Source of the DNA: Pseudomonadota bacterium | Lineage (GTDB): Bacteria > Pseudomonadota > Alphaproteobacteria > Rhizobiales > Aestuariivirgaceae | DNA: 14,769 bases | Reading direction: 5' to 3' | Assembly: GCA_016522385.1 (NCBI GenBank) | Contig: JAEKFU010000242.1 | Location: 1-14,769, forward strand | Part shown: positions 1 through 5,430 of the stretch, piece after piece | Numbering within the stretch: position 1 is the first letter of the stretch | Layout: the number at the start of each line of letters is the position of its first letter | Made by a program: the position numbers and the translations under genes | The notes under the pieces: generated by a model | Database searches by the model: none | Seen by the model: only the letters and a program-made list of their open reading frames with translations | Told to the model about the DNA's origin: nothing

Positions 1-245
1 GCCGAGAAGATCACCGGATGATCGCCATCCGGCACCTCATACAGCTCTTCGACAAACACCGCCCCTTTTTCCTTCAGATCCTCCACCACATATCGGTTGT
101 GGACGATCTCGTGACGCACATATACCGGCTTGCCATAGAGTTCCAAAGCCCGCTCCACGATATCGATCGCTCGCACCACTCCAGCGCAAAATCCACGCGG
201 TGCGGCCAGCATGATGGTGAGCGGGGACTTTGCTGTGTCGACCAT
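1..245 (-). CDS. ispH: 4-hydroxy-3-methylbut-2-enyl diphosphate reductase, N-terminal part (cut by window edge)
   Basis: IspH (LytB) makes the last step of the methylerythritol-phosphate isoprenoid pathway, reducing HMBPP to IPP and DMAPP with a [4Fe-4S] cluster in the cytoplasm. About 81 residues are visible; the 3' end lies beyond the left edge. The family N-terminus is clear: APRGFCAGV at residues 15-23, whose Cys20 corresponds to the first cluster ligand (Cys12 in E. coli), and VRHEIVHNRYVV at 43-54, whose His49 matches E. coli His41 in the substrate pocket. The ATG at 245 is preceded by a purine-rich AGAAAGAGAA. The gene lies 60 bp downstream of the acetyltransferase gene on the same strand, so co-transcription is possible. 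A perfect TTGACA at 304-309 (minus strand) overlaps the stop codon of that upstream gene and could be the -35 of a separate ispH promoter, but no good -10 follows. Confidence 0.95.
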   Translation of the reverse strand, partial: MVDTAKSPLTIMLAAPRGFCAGVVRAIDIVERALELYGKPVYVRHEIVHNRYVVEDLKEKGAVFVEELYEVPDGDHPVIFS

Positions 246-305
246 GGATTGTTCTCTTTCTAACTGAAATGTACCAGCGTAGATGGCGCTTGCCCTTGTG
301 GATTG

Positions 306-887
306 TCAAGTCTCTGGCTCGGTGCCCCTGTCCGGCCAACGTAGGACGGCGTGGGCAAGACCGTAGAATTCGCCGGCGACCTCCTCGGCAATGGAGAGCG
401 CTGTCGGCCACGGCGGATCAAGCTTGGCCTCCACTTCGCCAGAATGATACGCCAAAATCGCATCATGCTTCATGGCCAGATGTTGCATTCTCTTGTTTTC
501 CGGAAGGCAGAACATGTAGAGCGTTTTGACGCTGCGATTCTGTGCCGCGGCCACGACCCGCGCAACCAAAGCATTGCCAATTCCCCGGTCCTGCCAGTGT
601 TGTTCGACCGAGAAGGCGGCTTCGGCGGTCATCGGCCACTCGCCCAGTAGCCCACGCAACTCCCCAACCGCACGCAGAACACCATCTGGAAAGGCACCGT
701 GGATGATCGAACCGATTTGGACGATCTGCTCGGCATAGTCTGCCACGAAAGCCGGGCTGACACCGCCACCAAATCGCATTCGCCGAATGGCCGGATCGAG
801 ACGCAAGAAGTGCTCGGTGATTGCCGGCCGGTCGAATTGCCACAAACGCCGGATTGCAGGGTTCGCATCAAGGAACTCGTCAGACAT
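306..887 (-). CDS. GNAT-family N-acetyltransferase, substrate unknown
   Basis: The 193-residue product has the size and acetyl-CoA site of a single-domain GNAT acetyltransferase. The N-terminal half contains DRPAITEHFLRLDPAIRRMRFGGG (residues 19-42), typical of a bacterial GNAT subgroup. Strand 4 and motif A follow at about 90-115, with the pyrophosphate-binding loop QDRGIGNAL at 99-107, and a LYMFCLPENKRM segment at 123-134 matches the later strand/helix region. No signal peptide or membrane segment is visible. The start at 887 is well supported by AAGGAGG eight bases upstream. Upstream lie 158 bp without a gene (888-1045), then the stop of the MFS gene; that gap has a short ATGCATGCAT palindrome (935-944) but no clear promoter. 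The acceptor substrate (small molecule or protein N-terminus/lysine) cannot be inferred, and the neighbour ispH gives no strong functional hint. Confidence 0.85.
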   Translation of the reverse strand: MSDEFLDANPAIRRLWQFDRPAITEHFLRLDPAIRRMRFGGGVSPAFVADYAEQIVQIGSIIHGAFPDGVLRAVGELRGLLGEWPMTAEAAFSVEQHWQDRGIGNALVARVVAAAQNRSVKTLYMFCLPENKRMQHLAMKHDAILAYHSGEVEAKLDPPWPTALSIAEEVAGEFYGLAHAVLRWPDRGTEPET

Positions 888-1045
888 AGCTCAGGCCTCC
901 TTTTCGTAAAATCCGCATGCAGTGACGTGGTCTAATGCATGCATGTGAAGCCTATGTTGCAATGCGGCATAAGTAAGAAGAAACTTGTTGCAGCGCAAAA
1001 ATCACATGCCCGACGCTTGTCCGCCACTATGACAAGACATTGTGA

Positions 1046-2224
1046 TCAATGGAGCCTAAAACACAGTGTGGATGCGGCAATCGAGAGCACCAGCATCGAT
1101 ATGAACATTGCATCATAGTGGCCGCTCAAGTCGAAAATAGCGGCGCCGATATAGGCGCCCAGACCGCCGAACATGTGATGTATCATGACGATCAGTCCGC
1201 TTATCGCGCCCAGATTAGCAGTGCCGAATGCGTTACGGGCGAGCACCACCGTGAGTGGTGCGGTGAGCCAGAACGTGATGCCGAACGCCAGGGCGAATGC
1301 GGCAACGGAAATGACGCTCTGATCAATTACGATCAAACTGAAGATCGCGATTCTCAGCACAAAGCAGAACAACATGGCTTGCTGCGGACCCGTGCGATCG
1401 CACCAGGCGCCAGCCAGGATCACTCCGACCACACCAGTGAGCCCCATGACAGCAAGGAGGTTACCGGCCAACAGAGCGTCGACGCCGCGCTCCTGGGCAA
1501 ATGCTACTACATGCGTGGCAACGAAAAAGTCCTGAAAGCCGCAGATCGCATAGATCAACACCAGGAAGCGGAAGTCACCGGTCCGCGTTGCCTCGCCTAG
1601 TGTCGCACCCGCATCCACTGACGCAGGCTTCGAGGTAACTGCGTTTTCCTGCTTGTGCACCATGGCGGAAACAACCACCGGCACGAGCATCAGGTTGGCA
1701 ATCCCCAGCCACATATAGCCGGAACGCCAGCCGATATCCGAAAGCACGCCAGCAAGCGCGCCAATAATGAACAACTGACCAATACCGATACCCGAAGTCG
1801 TGATGGCATTGGCCAAGCCGATGCGACCTGGGAACCAACGGCTGACCATAACGCCGACCGGTGCGATCGACGCAAGGCCGTTACCAACGGCGAATATCAG
1901 GCCATAGAACAGCAAAGCCTGCCATGGCGTGCTGACGTAACTCATCAGACCGATACCAAGCGCCGAAATCACCAGCCCACTGCAAAGCACAAGCCGCAAG
2001 CTGAAACGGTCGGCCAGGCGACCGGAAAGGAACATGCAGGCCGCCGAGGCGACCAGAAACATAGCCGCGGCCGCACCGAGCGTCCCCCGGCTCCAGCCGA
2101 GATCTTCCGTCATCGGCTTCAAGACCAGCCCGATTGCAAAGCGTGAGCCACCCCCGACAAACAGAACCAGGAAGCCGACCACGAGCACCGTGACGCTTGC
2201 ACGCGCAAGTTCCGAATTGGACAT
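1046..2224 (-). CDS. MFS transporter, oxalate/formate-antiporter or monocarboxylate-like
   Basis: The 392-residue product is a polytopic inner-membrane carrier with about 12 hydrophobic segments in two halves, the usual major facilitator size. The signature loop between helices 2 and 3 is present as SGRLADRFSLR (residues 67-77), with a degenerate second copy AGAWCDRTGPQ in the C-terminal half. DLGWSRGTLG at 41-50 resembles the loop of the oxalate/formate antiporter and monocarboxylate carrier group, so a small carboxylate or related substrate is the best guess. An open frame extends 17 codons further upstream, but the ATG at 2224 is preferred: the hydrophobic domain begins soon after it, and CGGGAG lies nine bases before it, whereas the upstream extension is not membrane-like. 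It is transcribed divergently from the oxidase gene across a 146-bp region, suggesting shared control. The substrate is unproven. Confidence 0.85.
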   Translation of the reverse strand: MSNSELARASVTVLVVGFLVLFVGGGSRFAIGLVLKPMTEDLGWSRGTLGAAAAMFLVASAACMFLSGRLADRFSLRLVLCSGLVISALGIGLMSYVSTPWQALLFYGLIFAVGNGLASIAPVGVMVSRWFPGRIGLANAITTSGIGIGQLFIIGALAGVLSDIGWRSGYMWLGIANLMLVPVVVSAMVHKQENAVTSKPASVDAGATLGEATRTGDFRFLVLIYAICGFQDFFVATHVVAFAQERGVDALLAGNLLAVMGLTGVVGVILAGAWCDRTGPQQAMLFCFVLRIAIFSLIVIDQSVISVAAFALAFGITFWLTAPLTVVLARNAFGTANLGAISGLIVMIHHMFGGLGAYIGAAIFDLSGHYDAMFISMLVLSIAASTLCFRLH

Positions 2225-2370
2225 TGTTTCAAGCTCCCGAGCGCACTGCACGTGCCACACTTTCAAGTAACACAACTTCTAACAAAGTGTTGCGATGCTT
2301 GCGATTTTCACACCGAGCTCGATTGGTCGGTGATGCTTTCTCCAAACTCTCACGCTAAGCTGCCGCTCAC
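2225..2370. promoter_or_regulatory. Divergent promoter region between MFS transporter and oxidase
   Basis: This 146-bp gap must hold the 5' signals of both outward-reading genes. Two structures are visible: an inverted repeat ACACTTT (2257-2263) / AAAGTGT (2284-2290) with a 20-bp spacer, and a direct repeat TTGCGAT at 2290-2296 and 2299-2305 (9-bp period). Either could be a regulator site. I could not fix a convincing -35/-10 pair for either direction. No regulator gene is next to it. Confidence 0.4.
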
Positions 2371-3486
2371 ATGGCCGGCAATCTCATTATCGGTGGTGGT
2401 GTTTATGGCGCTGCGGTGGCCTTCGAACTCGCCTCGCGCGGGGTAAACTGTCATCTTGTTGAGGCCAAACACATCGGTGCCGGGGCATCGAGCGGTCCCG
2501 GCCGACGTGGCGTTCGTGCCAACGGCAGAGATCCGCGTGAGCTGCCGCTAGTCCGGCAAGCCCGCACGATATGGTCATCGTTGCATGAGTTGCTCGGTGT
2601 TGCACCGCTGTTCGAGCGCACCGGACATGTCCTGCTGATCGAACGCGAAAGAGATCTTCTTGAAGCCGAAGCCCGGGTCAAGCTGCAGGACCAGATGGGT
2701 ATTCCCAGCGAGTTGGTGAAGGGCGAAGGCGTGCGTGACTACGAGCCGCAGGTGAGTTCCCATGTGCGCGCTGCAATTGTGTGCCCTGGTGATGGTGTCG
2801 CTGATCACACAGCAACAACCAACGCATATGCGGCCGCGGCTGCAGCGGCGGGCGCGGTCGTCGAGGAGGCTGTGCCCGTCGTCCGTTTGGTGATTAAGAG
2901 GGACCGCGTCATCGCTGTTGAGACTGACACAGGTTCACATATACAGGTCGAAAACAATCTGTTCATCCTAGCCAACAGCGCGGTGCGTGGATTGCTGACG
3001 GGTTACGCCGACTTACCGGTCCGGAACATGCCGTTTCAGGTTCTGTTGTCAAAGCCGCTCGGCAATGTGCCGGTCAGACATTTGGTCGGGCATGCGCACC
3101 GCACACTGGCGCTGAAGGCAGAGCCAGGCGAACGCGTTATGATCTCTGGCGGGCGTGCCGGGCGGTGGGACGAAGAACGTCAAGTCGGCGAGGTGGTCGA
3201 CCAAGAAGTGGCTGCCAATATTGCCGACGCGGTAAAAGTCTATCCGTCCTTGCAGGACATAGAGATCGAAATTGCCGATGCTGGCCATCTCGAAGCCGTG
3301 AGCATCGACAACGTGCCGATCATTGATCGGCTGCCCGGCCTAAGCAATGTTAAAATCGCTACCGGCTGGAGTGGCCACGGCTGGGCCATTGCGCCATCTG
3401 TTGCAAAGCTGCTGGTTGACTGGGCGCTGGAAGGGCAGCGTCCGCCACTGCTGGCGCCATTTGCCCTGACCCGCTTCGGCAGGTGA
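2371..3486 (+). CDS. FAD-dependent oxidoreductase of the DAO family (sarcosine/glycine/D-amino-acid oxidase-like)
   Basis: The 371-residue product is a DAO-fold flavoprotein. Its N-terminal Rossmann motif LIIGGGVYGAAVAFELASRG (residues 5-24), with Glu31 ending the second strand (HLVEA), binds the ADP part of FAD. The C-terminal FAD-closing motif ATGWSGHGWAIAP (330-342) follows a VPIIDRLPGLSNV segment, as in sarcosine oxidase beta and related enzymes. Members oxidise a C-N bond in amino acids or N-methyl amines and give a keto acid or aldehyde plus a reduced acceptor. The exact substrate is not readable. The start at 2371 follows an in-frame TAA at 2356, so no earlier start exists, yet no Shine-Dalgarno motif precedes it; weak initiation or a leaderless mRNA is possible. 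It ends 98 bp before the glycine riboswitch, so it is outside riboswitch control but suggestively placed beside glycine catabolism. Confidence 0.85.
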   Translation: MAGNLIIGGGVYGAAVAFELASRGVNCHLVEAKHIGAGASSGPGRRGVRANGRDPRELPLVRQARTIWSSLHELLGVAPLFERTGHVLLIERERDLLEAEARVKLQDQMGIPSELVKGEGVRDYEPQVSSHVRAAIVCPGDGVADHTATTNAYAAAAAAAGAVVEEAVPVVRLVIKRDRVIAVETDTGSHIQVENNLFILANSAVRGLLTGYADLPVRNMPFQVLLSKPLGNVPVRHLVGHAHRTLALKAEPGERVMISGGRAGRWDEERQVGEVVDQEVAANIADAVKVYPSLQDIEIEIADAGHLEAVSIDNVPIIDRLPGLSNVKIATGWSGHGWAIAPSVAKLLVDWALEGQRPPLLAPFALTRFGR

Positions 3487-3523
3487 TTGTTTGAACCTTC
3501 ACACCCAAGTGACCTGCGGCGAC

Positions 3524-3551
3524 TTGACACGCAATCTTCACTGGCTAGTTT
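3524..3551 (+). promoter_or_regulatory. Candidate sigma70 promoter for the gcv operon
   Basis: A perfect TTGACA (3524-3529), a 16-bp spacer and TAGTTT (3546-3551) lie between the oxidase stop codon and the riboswitch. Transcription would start near 3558, leaving a short leader before the first aptamer. The -10 box is weak, so read-through from the oxidase gene may also contribute. Confidence 0.5.
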
Positions 3552-3584
3552 GGCTGAGGCGCACTAACAACGCGCTGATCCTCA

Positions 3585-3768
3585 GCGGGAGAGACCGGTC
3601 TTGCATCTATGACCGGCGCCGAAGGAGCAACCGCCCCGGAAACTCTCAGGCAACCCGGACCGCAGTGGATCACGTCTCTGGAGAGTAGCGGTTGCATAAC
3701 TGCTCACCGAAGGGGGTAAGCCGGGCCGTTCGGGCGCAGGCGAAATCTCTCAGGTTTATGACAGAGGG
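3585..3768 (+). promoter_or_regulatory. Tandem glycine riboswitch (two aptamers)
   Basis: Two glycine aptamers are recognisable by conserved sequence upstream of gcvT. Aptamer 1 (about 3585-3663) has GGGAGAG, the core GCCGAAGGAGCAA (3618-3630), AACTCTCAGGCAA (3641-3653) and a closing helix GCGG/CCGC. Aptamer 2 (about 3675-3768) has GGAGAG, ACCGAAGGGGGTAAG (3706-3720), AATCTCTCAGGTTTA and GACAGAG (3760-3766), closed by CTCT/AGAG. The two are joined by a short linker, the classic tandem arrangement. In known examples before gcv operons, glycine binding switches expression on, so that excess glycine is degraded. The boundaries are approximate because they rest on hand folding. Confidence 0.93.
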
Positions 3769-3770
3769 GG

Positions 3771-3794
3771 CGGACCTGGAACTCTCCAGGTCCG
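3771..3794 (+). promoter_or_regulatory. Hairpin in the riboswitch expression platform
   Basis: CGGACCTGGA (3771-3780) and TCCAGGTCCG (3785-3794) form a perfect 10-bp stem with a four-base loop just after aptamer 2 and 21 bases before the gcvT ribosome binding site (GGGAG, 3816-3820). No U-tract follows, so it is not a typical intrinsic terminator; control of translation is more likely. Parts of both arms can form competing pairs with the aptamer and leader. Confidence 0.65.
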
Positions 3795-3825
3795 GTGACC
3801 TGTGCATGTAACTTTGGGAGATCAA

Positions 3826-4977
3826 ATGTCGCAGACAAGTCCTGACAACACGGCACTGAAGCGCACGCCGCTCTATGATCTCCATGTGGGGCTCGGCGGT
3901 CGCATGGTGCCGTTCGCCGGTTATGAAATGCCGGTTCAATACAGCGGCATAATTGCCGAACATAACCACACACGAAACGCCGCTGGCCTGTTCGATGTGT
4001 CCCACATGGGCCAGGCCTGGCTCAAGGGCGCTGACCACGAGGCGACGTCAAGAGCTCTGGAGGCTTTGGTCCCGGCCGACATCATCGGTCTAAAGCCAGG
4101 TCAACAGCGCTATTCGCAATTGCTCAACAGTGACGGCGGCATTATGGACGATTTGATGATTTCGCGATCAGCCATTGGGGATTCCGAAGGTTGGCTCTAC
4201 GTTATCGTCAATGCTTCGCGCAAGCAGATTGATTTTGCCCATATCCGGGAGCATCTGCCGGTCGGAATCGTACTGGTCGAAAAGCCTGACTGGGCATTGA
4301 TTGCGTTGCAAGGGCCAAAGTCCGAGGCCGTATTGGAAAAATTAATACCTGGCACAGCGAACATGTCCTTCATGAGCGGGAACGCCTTCAAATGCACGAC
4401 GGCTGGCGAACCGTACGATGTCTATGTCTCGCGTTCTGGCTATAGTGGCGAAGATGGCTACGAGATTTCCGTGGCCAATCGGAATGCCGCGGCACTCTGG
4501 TCCGCCCTGATGGCAGAACCGGACGTCGAAGCGGTTGGTCTGGGTGCGCGGGACTCCCTACGTCTCGAAGCCGGTCTTTGCCTATATGGTCATGACATTG
4601 ACGAAACGACCTCACCGATCGAGGCGCAGCTTGCCTGGTCAATCGGCAAGCGCCGGCGCGAGGAGGGGGGCTTCCCGGGCGCTGAACGTATTCAGCGCGA
4701 GTTGGCCGAGGGCCCTGTCCGCAAGCGAGTGGGTGTCCTCCTGGATGGTCGTGCACCAGTTCGGGAAGGAAGTGAAATCGTTGCAAAGGACGGCACGCCT
4801 CTTGGCACAGTCACATCCGGCGGTTTTGGTCCAACGGTCCAGCGGCCAGTCGCCATGGGCTACGTGTCCGCTGCCGCAGCAGCGCCCGGCACCGAACTGA
4901 ACTTCATTGTGCGCGGCAAGCCGCTTGCTGGCCGTGTTGAAAAAATGCCCTTCATCACACCGGGTTACAAACGCTAG
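3826..4977 (+). CDS. gcvT: Aminomethyltransferase, glycine cleavage system T protein
   Basis: GcvT takes the aminomethyl group from lipoylated GcvH and passes the carbon to tetrahydrofolate, releasing ammonia and 5,10-methylene-THF in the cytoplasm. The 383-residue length is normal. Family motifs are VPFAGYEMPVQY (28-39), AAGLFDVSHMGQ (52-63), GGIMDDL (104-110) carrying the conserved aspartate pair at the folate site, RSGYSGEDGYE (203-213) and a later LRLEAGLCLYGHDID. The C-terminal barrel ends with VEKMPFITPGYKR. The ATG at 3826 has GGGAG six bases upstream; an in-frame GTG at 3802 would add eight residues but has no ribosome binding site and lies in the riboswitch leader, so it is rejected. 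It is the first gene of gcvTHP, with gcvH following after 37 bp. Confidence 0.97.
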   Translation: MSQTSPDNTALKRTPLYDLHVGLGGRMVPFAGYEMPVQYSGIIAEHNHTRNAAGLFDVSHMGQAWLKGADHEATSRALEALVPADIIGLKPGQQRYSQLLNSDGGIMDDLMISRSAIGDSEGWLYVIVNASRKQIDFAHIREHLPVGIVLVEKPDWALIALQGPKSEAVLEKLIPGTANMSFMSGNAFKCTTAGEPYDVYVSRSGYSGEDGYEISVANRNAAALWSALMAEPDVEAVGLGARDSLRLEAGLCLYGHDIDETTSPIEAQLAWSIGKRRREEGGFPGAERIQRELAEGPVRKRVGVLLDGRAPVREGSEIVAKDGTPLGTVTSGGFGPTVQRPVAMGYVSAAAAAPGTELNFIVRGKPLAGRVEKMPFITPGYKR

Positions 4978-5014
4978 ACTTTCAAGAAATTCGTTCATCA
5001 GGAGGGAACACGAG

Positions 5015-5392
5015 ATGACTAACGTCCTATTCACCGAAGACCACGAGTGGATTTCCGTCGATGGTGACGTCGCCACGATCGGGATCACTGACCATGCCCA
5101 AGAACAGTTGGGTGACGTGGTGTTTGTCGAATTGCCGGAAGTTGGCAAAGAGGTCGCCAAGGGTGACGAAGCGGCCGTGGTCGAATCAGTCAAAGCTGCC
5201 AGCGAGGTCTATGCACCGCTCAGCGGTGAGATCATTGAGGTCAATGGCGACCTTGAGGGAGAACCGTCTAAGGTGAACCAGGACGCAGAAGGGGCTGCCT
5301 GGTTCGTCAAGATCAAGCTGTTGGACACTTCCCAGCTGGAAGGTCTGATGGATGCTGCCGCGTACAAAGCTTTCGTCGAGGCCAATGCCTGA
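5015..5392 (+). CDS. gcvH: Glycine cleavage system H protein (lipoyl carrier)
   Basis: GcvH is the small shuttle that carries the aminomethyl intermediate on a lipoyl arm between GcvP, GcvT and the L protein. The 125-residue product shows the whole family pattern: FTEDHEWI at 6-13, the hybrid-motif strands GITDHAQEQLGDVVFVELPEVG, and the lipoylation loop VVESVKAASEVYAP (55-68) with Lys60 as the attachment residue. NGDLEGEPSKVNQDAEGAAW follows, then a C-terminal helix. The frame is open 36 codons further upstream into gcvT, but the ATG at 5015 has AGGAGGG eight bases before it and gives the standard length. It sits 37 bp after gcvT and 38 bp before gcvP, in one transcription unit under the riboswitch. 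Confidence 0.98.
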   Translation: MTNVLFTEDHEWISVDGDVATIGITDHAQEQLGDVVFVELPEVGKEVAKGDEAAVVESVKAASEVYAPLSGEIIEVNGDLEGEPSKVNQDAEGAAWFVKIKLLDTSQLEGLMDAAAYKAFVEANA

Positions 5393-5430
5393 TCGACGAC
5401 GCACGGCGCACAGTTAAGAGGGAACATGAC

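Noticed and set aside
1049..1600. A 183-codon plus-strand open frame opposite the MFS gene.
   Set aside because: It is hydrophilic, Gln/His/Glu-rich antisense sequence of a transporter gene without any motif.
3771..3794. The hairpin before gcvT as an intrinsic terminator.
   Set aside because: The stem is strong but no U-tract follows, so translational control is favoured over termination; the idea is kept only as a lesser alternative.
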